Shown here in pieces: positions 1-6,962 of a stretch of 7,782 nt of DNA. The notes beneath the pieces are model-generated. The model was not told where the DNA came from, ran no database searches, and was given only the letters and a program-made list of their open reading frames with translations. Position 1 is the first letter of the stretch; every line of letters begins with the position of its first letter. This DNA comes from Desulfobulbus sp. (GTDB lineage: Bacteria; Desulfobacterota; Desulfobulbia; Desulfobulbales; Desulfobulbaceae): the NCBI GenBank assembly GCA_030602145.1, contig JAUWAH010000101.1, forward strand, positions 1-7,782, read 5' to 3'. The translations under genes and the position numbers were made by a program.

Positions 1-1
1 C

Positions 2-571
2 CTGTTTCTCGCCGTCACCTGGACGCAGGCGTACATCAAGCCGGATTCCCCTCTTCGCTGGCAATGGCCGAAGGTGGTCATTCTGCTGGTGCCGATCCTC
101 TACGGCCTGGTCATGCTGCCGTCGGCGCGGTTCGACTCCCAGACCTTCATGCGGAGAATGGTGGTGGATGTCAACGGTGCCGCGCTCCAGGGCGACGATG
201 ATCCGACCGCGATGGTCAACCCGGGCGATATCGAACCGGAAGCCGACGTCATGCCGCTCACCCGAATCAACGCCGAGGTGGTGCAACTGGCCGGCCGGGA
301 GGTGGAGACGGTCTGCCAGGTGCTGCGCGACGACCAGCTCCCTGAAGATCTGTTCATCTGTTACCGCTTTCTGGTGACCTGTTGCGCCGCCGATGCCCGG
401 CCTGTCTTCGTGCTCGCCAGGCAGAACGGTCATTCGGTTCCGGGCACCGATGCGTGGGTGCGGATCCGGGGGCCGATTTCCCTGCATGAAAACCGGGGTA
501 TTCCCCTGCCCCTGCTCACCATCCACACGATCCACCCGGAACGTGAGCCGGCCTTCCCCTTCCTCTTTTAA
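2..571 (+). CDS. TIGR03943 / DUF1980 family putative permease subunit (YcgQ-like), 5'-truncated
   Basis: The reading frame is open from the left edge, so the true start lies outside the window and 189 residues are visible. A GTG at 74 is in frame but falls inside a hydrophobic segment and is unlikely to be the start. Visible residues about 25-40 (VVILLVPILYGLVML) form a membrane helix. They are followed by an acidic linker and a soluble C-terminal domain. That domain contains the family hallmark YRFLVTCCAADARPVFVL (nt about 361-414), the later W-V-x-I-x-G strand, and a terminal P-x-x-P-F-L-F resembling the P-x-x-P-Y-L-Y end of YcgQ. Members of this family are usually encoded beside a DUF318/UPF0718 (YcgR-like) permease, which would be expected just upstream, outside the window. 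The transported substrate is not established. The gene is convergent with the downstream one and shares a TTAA at the two stops. Confidence 0.8.
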   Translation: MFLAVTWTQAYIKPDSPLRWQWPKVVILLVPILYGLVMLPSARFDSQTFMRRMVVDVNGAALQGDDDPTAMVNPGDIEPEADVMPLTRINAEVVQLAGREVETVCQVLRDDQLPEDLFICYRFLVTCCAADARPVFVLARQNGHSVPGTDAWVRIRGPISLHENRGIPLPLLTIHTIHPEREPAFPFLF

Positions 572-1896
572 CTGATCGGGCGGGGGGTGTTCTCTTCGAT
601 CTGCCTGCGGAACCAGGCCAACTGGCGAGTGCGGATCGCGTCCAGGTCGAGGTGATAGATGTCGGGGGGAAAGAGAAAGGCGACCACGCCGGTGTCGAAG
701 ATCCTCTTGACCTCGTACTCGTCGTGGGCAACGTCGCGCTGGTAGATGTAATTGAGGTAGGAACGGTTGGTGTGGATGATGAACTCGATGCGCATGCCGC
801 CGGTGCGGGCAAAGAACTTGAGCATCGAGGTCTTGCCCGAACTGCCGGTGGAGCCGCTGCTGTACTCGCCGCCGGTGAGGGTATCGGAGATATCCTCCAG
901 GGTCATGAAGGATTCGGCCCGGGCCGCGCTGCGGGTGAGGTGGCGCACGAACCGTTTGACATCGTTGACCGAATTGAGCACCGCCATCAGGCCGAGTTCG
1001 TCATCGACCGCCGCAGCCGGATTTTTCTCGTTCTTGCGCAGCAGCTTGAGCACCTTGGCGGCAGGCTCCTTCTTGCGCACCGTGACATACACGGGGATGT
1101 CGGTGCCGTTATCCCTGAATCGCCGCCGTTTGACCAGGGTTAGTTTTTCTCCGGCAGCGGGAGTGATCCGGCTTGCCTCCTCCTCGGAGAGCACCTGTAC
1201 CGTCCGGCAACTGAAATCGTCGGGGTGATGGGTGCTGAACAGATAGCGGATATCGAGTTCGCCGATCCGATAATCGGGGCTCCAGACAAAGGCATTGAGA
1301 AATTCCAGAAACCCCAGGAATTTTTCACCGATTTTCGTCTCCCGCTCCCTCTGGTCGATGGAACCGGCCAGTCCCATCAGCGCCAGTTTGCGTTTGGCCT
1401 CGAACCGGGCCTTTTTATGATACCGTTCGTCGAACAGGGCCAGCAGCAGTTCGACCGGATCCCAGGCGGTGACAATCTCGTTGGTGGTTTCGATATGGGC
1501 ACTGTACGGTGCCAGCACCTTGCCCCGCAGCGAACTGATGACGTCGTCGGCGGTACGGGCGTATTCGTGCAGGTGGCGGACGACCTCCCGGCGGGAATCA
1601 CCGAGGCCGAACAAGTTACCCAGAAGTAGATGGGCGCGCTCGGTGGCTGCGGCTCGCCGGGACTTGTCGTGGATGAGGATCAGGACCTCATCGTAGCTGT
1701 TGATGCCCAACAGATCGAAGATCTGGTTGCGCACCGAACGGTATTTGGTTTTGAGCAGTTGGTTGGCCTGGAGAAGGCGAACCCACTCCTTGGCTTTGCG
1801 GGAAAACGGGTGGATCAGTGGCGGATCGTCCTCGACGGCGAAGGGGCCGTCCTGGAGCATGGCGGAAAAAACGGAGTGTTGATCAAGCAGGCTCAC
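568..1896 (-). CDS. Uncharacterised 442-aa protein, possible divergent RelA/SpoT-like nucleotidyltransferase fold
   Basis: I do not recognise a named family. The product is soluble, with no signal peptide or membrane helix. The N-terminal half (about 30-205) is rich in charged helices. The C-terminal half (about 265-415) has a motif order resembling the RelA/SpoT synthetase domain: a strand ending VTVRKK (271-276), a Lys/Arg-rich helix (277-291), DELGLMAVLNSVNDV (299-313), a Ser/Gly-rich loop (345-357), SMLKFFARTGGMRIEFIIHT (357-376), and then a helix with AHDEYE (390-395). D299 and E371 would align with the acidic metal-binding residues, but the Tyr of the usual G-Y-x-S-L-H motif is absent. 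This is a by-eye reading, not an alignment. The GTG start at 1896 has no clear Shine-Dalgarno; an ATG at 1860 is an alternative, also without one. The start lies only 37 nt beyond the terminator hairpin of the upstream gene, so its promoter is unclear. Confidence 0.8.
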   Translation of the reverse strand: MSLLDQHSVFSAMLQDGPFAVEDDPPLIHPFSRKAKEWVRLLQANQLLKTKYRSVRNQIFDLLGINSYDEVLILIHDKSRRAAATERAHLLLGNLFGLGDSRREVVRHLHEYARTADDVISSLRGKVLAPYSAHIETTNEIVTAWDPVELLLALFDERYHKKARFEAKRKLALMGLAGSIDQRERETKIGEKFLGFLEFLNAFVWSPDYRIGELDIRYLFSTHHPDDFSCRTVQVLSEEEASRITPAAGEKLTLVKRRRFRDNGTDIPVYVTVRKKEPAAKVLKLLRKNEKNPAAAVDDELGLMAVLNSVNDVKRFVRHLTRSAARAESFMTLEDISDTLTGGEYSSGSTGSSGKTSMLKFFARTGGMRIEFIIHTNRSYLNYIYQRDVAHDEYEVKRIFDTGVVAFLFPPDIYHLDLDAIRTRQLAWFRRQIEENTPRPIS

Positions 1897-1933
1897 GGCA
1901 AGAAACGATTGACAGGTGCGGGCTGGAAGGAAA

Positions 1934-1965
1934 GCTCCCCGCCGCAGGGGGTCGCGGCGGGGAGC
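1934..1965 (-). terminator. GC-rich intrinsic terminator after rubrerythrin
   Basis: There is a perfect 12-bp inverted repeat, with arms 1934-1945 (GCTCCCCGCCGC) and 1954-1965 and an 8-nt loop. Read on the - strand, the right-hand arm is followed by TTTCCTT, a short T-rich tail typical of intrinsic terminators. On the + strand the trailing sequence is GGTTTATTG, which is less convincing, so the direction is assigned to rubrerythrin. It lies 103 nt past the rubrerythrin stop and 37 nt before the GTG of the next gene. It could also act as a structured leader of that gene. Confidence 0.75.
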
Positions 1966-2068
1966 GGTTTATTGTGTCACTTACCGTCTCTTGCTCCAAG
2001 GGGGAACACCATCGATCGGTCTAACCGGGTGGGAGACGATGCGGTGGCAGACGCTTTTCTGCCGGAGA

Positions 2069-2569
2069 TCAGGCCACCTGCTCAAAGATAGCCTGCTTGG
2101 CCCCGCACACCGGACATTTCTCCGGTGCCGAACCCAACTCAATGTAGCCGCAGACCGGACAGAGATAGAATTCGCTGACATCGAGATCCACACCTTTTTT
2201 CACCGCCTCCAGGGCCTTGGCGTAGATGTTGGCGTGCACCGCTTCGGCGTCGACGGCAAACTTGAACATGGTCTTGGCCTTGTGGCCGTCGGCCGTCGCC
2301 AGTTCAACCATGGGCGGATACATGGTGGTGAATTCATAGGTCTCGCCGTCGATGGCAGCCTGCAGGTTATCGGCTGTGGAGGCGATCATGTCGAGCGCCT
2401 TCAGGTGCCCCTCGGCGTGGATGCGTTCCGCCTCGGCGGTGGTCCGGAACAGTTTGGCTATGTTTGCAAAACCCTCTTTTTCCGCCTTTTTTGCAAAGGC
2501 GCGATACTTCTGGTTCGCTTGACTTTCACCGGCAAATGCTTCTTTTAAATTATCCTTCGTTGTAGCCAT
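2069..2569 (-). CDS. rbr: Rubrerythrin (diiron peroxidase with C-terminal rubredoxin-like domain)
   Basis: This is a complete 166-residue rubrerythrin, a cytoplasmic enzyme that reduces hydrogen peroxide to water in anaerobes, with electrons entering through its rubredoxin-like iron site. The four-helix ferritin-like domain (about 1-130) carries the expected diiron ligands: E15 (in GES), E48 and H51 (ExxH), E76 and E79 (GETYE), and E109 and H112 (second ExxH). The C-terminal domain has C137/C140 and C152/C155 in CPVCGYIELGSAPEKCPVCG. Length is near normal for the shorter rubrerythrins. The ATG at 2569 is chosen because AGGAGG sits 6 nt upstream and the protein then begins MATTKDNLKEAF, as family members do. 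An in-frame extension to 2659 would run across the Shine-Dalgarno and promoter and does not look like protein. The gene lies 133 nt after the rubredoxin/DUF2231 gene and has its own likely promoter and terminator. Confidence 0.95.
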   Translation of the reverse strand: MATTKDNLKEAFAGESQANQKYRAFAKKAEKEGFANIAKLFRTTAEAERIHAEGHLKALDMIASTADNLQAAIDGETYEFTTMYPPMVELATADGHKAKTMFKFAVDAEAVHANIYAKALEAVKKGVDLDVSEFYLCPVCGYIELGSAPEKCPVCGAKQAIFEQVA

Positions 2570-2575
2570 TGCTTT

Positions 2576-2581
2576 CCTCCT
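2576..2581 (-). promoter_or_regulatory. Shine-Dalgarno of rubrerythrin
   Basis: AGGAGG on the - strand, 6 nt before the ATG at 2569. It fixes the rubrerythrin start and excludes the longer in-frame reading. Confidence 0.85.
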
Positions 2582-2624
2582 GTGGTTGGTCGGTTGATGG
2601 TCTGGTGCTGTATTCATTCCGTCA

Positions 2625-2653
2625 ATCCTACCCGACATAGAATCGGGAATCAA
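2625..2653 (-). promoter_or_regulatory. Candidate sigma70 promoter of rubrerythrin with palindromic spacer
   Basis: On the - strand TTGATT (2653-2648) and TAGGAT (2630-2625) are separated by exactly 17 nt and make a plausible -35/-10 pair. This would place the transcript start near 2618, giving a leader of about 50 nt. The spacer itself is an interrupted palindrome, CCCGA-N7-TCGGG (2631-2647), positioned where a repressor would block RNA polymerase. The surrounding 2650-2702 region is AT-rich, unlike the coding sequence. The promoter call rests on pattern only. Confidence 0.45.
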
Positions 2654-2702
2654 GCACAAACAAGAATAAAAATCAATTAGGATTGTTTATCACCAGCGGT
2701 AT

Positions 2703-3341
2703 TTAATTTTTCCTTGAGCCAAAGACCAGTTTACCGCCCATGTGACCGGCGGCTCCCACAGCACCTACCAGGATCAGCGCCAAGGCAAGAAACACCCAGC
2801 GGCCGGTGGAGGGTGTGGTGACGATATCCGGCTGCACCGCCCGCCAGATAATCAGGGCAAGCAACAGGAGAACGGTCACCGCCGAGGCGCCGATCTTGAT
2901 TTTGAAGATGGAGGTCATGGCTCCGCGATACCTCTTCTGCCAGACCTCGTATCCAGTGAACAAGACCAGCGGCATAGAGAGAAAGACGAACACAAAACTA
3001 TAGAGGGCCGCTGTTTCGAACAGGGGTTGGTCCAAAAAGGCGGTGATCAGCAGAAAAATCAGGGCCATCGGTACAATACCGTTTGGGGTGTGCACCATGA
3101 TGGGGTGGAGGTGGTGCTTAAGGATCAAGGCCGAGGCTGTGGTATAGAGTTTCGCCATGGCGGTCTGTGGCGCAGCAGTCTGCGGTGGATCGGTCATTTC
3201 CGGGGTTGCTGCCGTCTCTGGACCGGCTTTCTCCACCACCTCGACAAACATGCTCTTGTCTGCCGAACAGACCGGACATTCGTCGGGTGGTTCCTCTCCC
3301 TCATGGATATAGCCACACACCGTGCATTCCCATTTTTTCAT
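2703..3341 (-). CDS. Rubredoxin-like domain fused to a four-helix DUF2231-like membrane protein
   Basis: The 212-residue product begins with a short rubredoxin-like iron site (C6-TV-C9-GYI and C22-PV-C25), of the compact type found at the end of rubrerythrins rather than a full 52-residue rubredoxin. A Pro/Ala/Thr-rich linker (about 38-62) leads to a membrane region with helices near 82-103, 111-130, 146-168 and 181-199. The first helix is preceded by H76, H77, H79 and H84 ([10 protein letters not shown]), and the last ends in [10 protein letters not shown] with H200. This His placement and ending resemble DUF2231 membrane proteins, where such histidines could bind haem; that is inference. 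The protein is likely in the inner membrane, passing electrons between the membrane and a soluble partner, and rubrerythrin next door is the obvious candidate. The ATG start is supported by GGAGG (3348-3352) 6 nt upstream. It lies 63 nt after gpsA with no clear terminator between. Confidence 0.88.
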   Translation of the reverse strand: MKKWECTVCGYIHEGEEPPDECPVCSADKSMFVEVVEKAGPETAATPEMTDPPQTAAPQTAMAKLYTTASALILKHHLHPIMVHTPNGIVPMALIFLLITAFLDQPLFETAALYSFVFVFLSMPLVLFTGYEVWQKRYRGAMTSIFKIKIGASAVTVLLLLALIIWRAVQPDIVTTPSTGRWVFLALALILVGAVGAAGHMGGKLVFGSRKN

Positions 3342-3404
3342 GACAGTCCTCCGTGGTCAAAGGTCAAGGGACGGGTCCATTGCCCAGATGTCCCCATTGG
3401 TGGT

Positions 3405-4424
3405 TTAACGGGAAAGAAATTCCGCTTCCTGCTTCAGGTCCCTTTGGAACAGTTCGGTCACCGCCTCTTGGCAGCGCTTATCGTCGTAGAGAACCTGATA
3501 AACCTGTTCCAGAATGGGCATTTCCACTCCCAGATCAGCGGCCAGCTTGGTGCACGATCGGGTGGTCTTCACCCCTTCGGCCACCATCTTCATCTCCTGC
3601 AAGGCCTGGTCGAGGGTCAAGCCAGAGCCAAGTTTCAATCCCACCGTCCGGTTCCTGCTCAGGTCGCCGGTGCAGGTCAAGACCAGGTCGCCCAAACCTC
3701 CCAGACCGGCAAAGGTGGGTGGCTCGCCGCCCAGGGCTACCCCTAGGCGGGTGATCTCCGCAAGCCCCCGGGTGATGAGAGCGGCCCGGGTGTTGAGACC
3801 ATACCCGAGACCGTCGCAGATGCCGGCGGCGATGGCGATGACATTCTTCAAGGCGCCGCTGATCTCCAGACCTATGACATCACCTGAGGTGTAGACGCGG
3901 AAGTATTCGGTGGCAAACAGCCGTTGCACGGACGATGCCGCTTCCTGGCTGGCAAAGGCCACGGTCACTGCGGTCGGTTGCCGGTCGGCCACCTCGGCGG
4001 CGAAACTGGGGCCGCTCAACACGCCGAGATGCACGGTTTTGGTCCCATCGCCTTCGGCCGCCATGATCTGGGTCATGGTCATGGTGGACTCGATCTCAAT
4101 GCCCTTGGTCGCCGAAACCACCAGCGCGTCGTTGCGTAAAAAAGGATACACTTGGCCATACACCGCCCGAAAGCCATGGGATGGCACCACCATCACCACG
4201 CAATCGGCCTCGCCGACCGCCTCTTTGAGCGAGGCTGATGTCGTCAGGGTGTCCGGAAAAGGATGGCCGGGTTGGTGGCGTCTGTTTTCGCGATCCCTGG
4301 CCAATTGCGCGACATGCTCCAAGTCATGATCCCACAGGACAACGGCAATTCCCTTGCGTGCCAAAAGCAGGGCCAGGGCGGTGCCCCAGCTACCGGCACC
4401 GATCATCGCCACCTTATTCGTCAT
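3405..4424 (-). CDS. gpsA: NAD(P)H-dependent glycerol-3-phosphate dehydrogenase
   Basis: GpsA reduces dihydroxyacetone phosphate to sn-glycerol 3-phosphate in the cytoplasm, supplying the backbone for phospholipids. The 339-residue protein has normal family length. The N-terminal Rossmann motif is GAGSWG (9-14), followed by VVPSHGFR (79-86), SATKGIE with K107, and [10 protein letters not shown] (136-145). The catalytic lysine is K193 in [13 protein letters not shown], and the substrate-site block runs through [11 protein letters not shown] (240-250) and the S-R-N-R-T stretch (256-260). The ATG at 4424 is preferred over an in-frame upstream start at 4460, because GAGGAGG lies 6 nt before it and [14 protein letters not shown] is the expected N-terminus. 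The first 11 bp overlap the end of gyrA, a layout that favours translational coupling. Confidence 0.97.
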   Translation of the reverse strand: MTNKVAMIGAGSWGTALALLLARKGIAVVLWDHDLEHVAQLARDRENRRHQPGHPFPDTLTTSASLKEAVGEADCVVMVVPSHGFRAVYGQVYPFLRNDALVVSATKGIEIESTMTMTQIMAAEGDGTKTVHLGVLSGPSFAAEVADRQPTAVTVAFASQEAASSVQRLFATEYFRVYTSGDVIGLEISGALKNVIAIAAGICDGLGYGLNTRAALITRGLAEITRLGVALGGEPPTFAGLGGLGDLVLTCTGDLSRNRTVGLKLGSGLTLDQALQEMKMVAEGVKTTRSCTKLAADLGVEMPILEQVYQVLYDDKRCQEAVTELFQRDLKQEAEFLSR

Positions 4425-6906
4425 CACCTTCCTCCTCGAAACCGTCATCCCCGCCGTCAACCCCCTCCTCCCGGGCCAGCATCGACACGTCGACCACCGC
4501 TTCGCCCTCGTCCAGATTGATGAGACGGACTCCTTGGGTGTTGCGGCCGATGATCCGCACTGTATCCATGGGCATGCGGATGATTTTACCGCTGTTGGTG
4601 ATGAGCATCACCTGGTCCTCGTCGACCACCGGCAGCACACCGATGACCTGACCGTTGCGTTCGCTGGTCTTGATGGTGACCACCCCCTTGCCTCCCCGGT
4701 TCTGGAGAGGATATTCGGCTACCGCCGTTCGTTTGCCGTAGCCGTTCTCGGTGACCGTCAGGATGGAATCGTCGCTCTGCAGCACCGCCATACCCACCAC
4801 CTCGTCTCCCTCACCAAGGGTGATGCCCTTGACGCCGGCGGCCAGGCGGCCCATGGCGCGGATGTCGTCTTCATGGAAATGGATGGACAGACCGTTCCTG
4901 GTGACCAGGATGATCTCGTCGTTGCCCGAGGTAACGGCGGCGGAGAGAATTTCGTCGTCATCGCGGATGGTCAGGCCGAATTTCCCCTTGCGCATTGGCC
5001 GTTTGTACTCGGAGATGAAGGTTTTCTTGACCCTCCCGAGCTTGGTGACGGTGAGCACCGAAACGTTGTCGTCGACGTTGGCCAGATCGGCCACCGGCAG
5101 GATGGCCGCCACCTTTTCCCCTTCGCTCAGCTCCAACAGATTAACGATCGCCTTGCCCCGCGTTGTGCGGCCGGCCAATGGCAACTCGTACACCTTGCGC
5201 CAGAACACCCGACCCCTGTTGGTAAAAAAGAGGAAGGTGTCGAGCGAGGAGGCGGTGTAGAGGTTGGTGACAAAGTCGTCATCCAGGGTGACCATGCCCT
5301 TTATGCCCTTGCCGCCCCGCCGCTGGGCACGGAAGAGGTTGATCGGATTGCGCTTGATGTATCCGGAGTGGGAGATGGTCACCACCATTTCCTCCGGGGC
5401 GATCAGGTCCTCGGGCAGGATCTCGTCGGGTGCGTCGATGATTTCGGTGCGCCTGACGTCACCGTACTCCTCGCGGATCTGTTCGAATTCCTCACGGATG
5501 ATCTTGACCACCAGAGCGTCGTCGCCGAGCACCTGTTTAAGCCAGGCTATTTTCTCTATGATCTCGTTGTAGTCGCTGATGATTTTGTCCCGCTCCAGAC
5601 CGGTGAGGCGTTGCAGCCGCATGTCGAGGATGGTCTGGGCCTGGATTTCGGTAAGGGCGAACCGCTGTATCAACCCTTCCTTCGCTTCAGCGGGATTGGC
5701 CGAGGTCTTGATGAGTTCAACCACCTCGTCCAGGTGGGTGATGGCTATTTTCAGTCCTTCCAGGATATGGGCCCGTTCCTCGGCCTTGCGCAGTTCGTAG
5801 GCTGTGCGCCGGTAAATCACGGTCTTGCGGTGGGCGAGGAAGTATTGGAGTATCTGTTTGAGATTGAGGACTTCCGGACGATTGTTGACGATGCACAGCA
5901 GGATGATCCCGAAACTCTTCTGCAGCGGGGTCATCTTGTAGAGCTGGTTGATCACCACCTCGGGAACTTCATTGGCGCGCAGGTCGAGTACCACCCGTAC
6001 CCCGTGTCGGTCGGACTCATCGCGGATGTCGGCGATGGAGGTGATCCGCTTCTCCTTGACCAGAAGGGCGATCTTCTCCACCAGGGCGGCCTTGTTCTGC
6101 TGGAAGGGAATTTCGGTGATAATGATCGATTCCCCATGGGCACCGCGTTGTTCGATGTGGGTTTTGGAGCGCATGACGATCACACCGCGGCCGGTTTCAT
6201 AGGCCTCGCGGATGCCGGCCCGACCGCAGATAAAGCCGCCGGTGGGGAAATCCGGCCCGGTGATGACCTCCATCAACTGGTGGACGGTGATCTCGGGATT
6301 ATCCACCAGGGCGATCAGGCCGTTGATAACCTCGGTCAGGTTATGCGGCGGGATCTTGGTGGCCATGCCCACGGCGATGCCTTCCGAGCCGTTGATGAGA
6401 ATATTGGGAATCTTTGAGGGCAGAACCGCCGGTTCCTGGAGCGAATTGTCATAGTTGGGGACAAAATCGACTGTTTCCTTGTCGAGATCGGCCACCAGTT
6501 CCTGATCGAGCCGGGTCATCCGCGCTTCGGTGTAGCGCATGGCCGCCGCCGAGTCGCCGTCCATGGACCCGAAGTTGCCCTGGCCGTCCACCAGGGGATA
6601 GCGCATGGAAAAGTCCTGGGCCATGCGCACCAGGGTGTCGTAGGCAGCGGTATCGCCATGGGGATGATACTTACCGATCACATCACCGACGATGCGCGCC
6701 GACTTGATGTAGGGCCGGTTATAGGTGTTGCCCAACTCGCGCATGGCAAACAAGGTGCGGCGATGGACCGGTTTGAGCCCGTCGCGGACATCGGGCAGGG
6801 CGCGACCGATGATCACCGACATGGCGTAATCCAGGTAGGACTTTCGTAATTCCTTGGAGATGGCGATCGTCGGCTGCTGGCCGCTTTCGACTGCTTGTTC
6901 CGTCAT
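4414..6906 (-). CDS. gyrA: DNA gyrase subunit A
   Basis: This is the 830-residue breakage-reunion subunit of DNA gyrase, which with GyrB forms the A2B2 enzyme that introduces negative supercoils using ATP. The catalytic tyrosine is Y125 in [10 protein letters not shown]. The quinolone-determining region reads [13 protein letters not shown], with T86 and D90 at the positions of E. coli S83 and D87. The GyrA box QRRGGKG (528-534), needed for DNA wrapping, is intact and separates the enzyme from ParC. A second, related QNRGGKG motif (735-741) lies in a later blade of the C-terminal beta-pinwheel (about 505-810). The protein ends in an acidic tail ([16 protein letters not shown]). The ATG start has AGGA 7 nt upstream. 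It lies 56 nt after gyrB and overlaps gpsA by 11 bp, so the three are probably one transcript. Confidence 0.98.
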   Translation of the reverse strand: MTEQAVESGQQPTIAISKELRKSYLDYAMSVIIGRALPDVRDGLKPVHRRTLFAMRELGNTYNRPYIKSARIVGDVIGKYHPHGDTAAYDTLVRMAQDFSMRYPLVDGQGNFGSMDGDSAAAMRYTEARMTRLDQELVADLDKETVDFVPNYDNSLQEPAVLPSKIPNILINGSEGIAVGMATKIPPHNLTEVINGLIALVDNPEITVHQLMEVITGPDFPTGGFICGRAGIREAYETGRGVIVMRSKTHIEQRGAHGESIIITEIPFQQNKAALVEKIALLVKEKRITSIADIRDESDRHGVRVVLDLRANEVPEVVINQLYKMTPLQKSFGIILLCIVNNRPEVLNLKQILQYFLAHRKTVIYRRTAYELRKAEERAHILEGLKIAITHLDEVVELIKTSANPAEAKEGLIQRFALTEIQAQTILDMRLQRLTGLERDKIISDYNEIIEKIAWLKQVLGDDALVVKIIREEFEQIREEYGDVRRTEIIDAPDEILPEDLIAPEEMVVTISHSGYIKRNPINLFRAQRRGGKGIKGMVTLDDDFVTNLYTASSLDTFLFFTNRGRVFWRKVYELPLAGRTTRGKAIVNLLELSEGEKVAAILPVADLANVDDNVSVLTVTKLGRVKKTFISEYKRPMRKGKFGLTIRDDDEILSAAVTSGNDEIILVTRNGLSIHFHEDDIRAMGRLAAGVKGITLGEGDEVVGMAVLQSDDSILTVTENGYGKRTAVAEYPLQNRGGKGVVTIKTSERNGQVIGVLPVVDEDQVMLITNSGKIIRMPMDTVRIIGRNTQGVRLINLDEGEAVVDVSMLAREEGVDGGDDGFEEEGDDE
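4431..4437 (-). promoter_or_regulatory. gpsA Shine-Dalgarno embedded in the gyrA 3' end
   Basis: GAGGAGG on the - strand ends 6 nt before the gpsA ATG. The same bases encode Glu residues of the acidic GyrA tail, so one stretch serves as coding sequence and ribosome-binding site. It decides the gpsA start. Confidence 0.85.
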
Positions 6907-6962
6907 TGTGTTGTCCTGAGCAAGGCTGGCTGATAAAGAGGGAGGGAGCGCACGGATTCGAA

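Noticed and set aside
826..855. A P-loop-like GSTGSSGKT in the 442-residue protein
   Set aside because: The spacing is one residue off the GxxxxGK[ST] pattern (Ser at the first Gly position), it lies near the C-terminus, and no Walker B follows. It is better read as a flexible Ser/Gly loop.
1985..2038. CGTCTC/GAGACG inverted repeat between rubrerythrin and its terminator
   Set aside because: Only 6 bp with a 42-nt interior and no supporting internal stems; probably chance.
2570..2659. A 30-residue N-terminal extension of rubrerythrin
   Set aside because: It would translate the Shine-Dalgarno and the likely promoter -10. The family N-terminus begins at the ATG at 2569.
3354..3366. Tandem GGTCAA repeat before the rubredoxin/DUF2231 gene
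   Set aside because: Two short copies only. On the - strand TTGACC could suggest a -35, but no -10 lies at a suitable distance.
2742..3746. A 334-codon + strand frame spanning the rubredoxin/DUF2231 gene and the end of gpsA
   Set aside because: It crosses two confidently called - strand genes and the gap between them, is Gln/His/Gly-rich, and has no family motif.
4425..4460. A 12-residue N-terminal extension of GpsA
   Set aside because: The Rossmann glycine motif sits at the usual distance from the ATG at 4424, which has a perfect ribosome site.
4354..6417. A 687-codon open frame on the + strand, antisense to gyrA
   Set aside because: It lies wholly opposite gyrA/gpsA, its composition is the Asp/Gly/His/Val-rich pattern of an antisense shadow, and it has no recognisable motif. 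gyrA on the other strand is certain.
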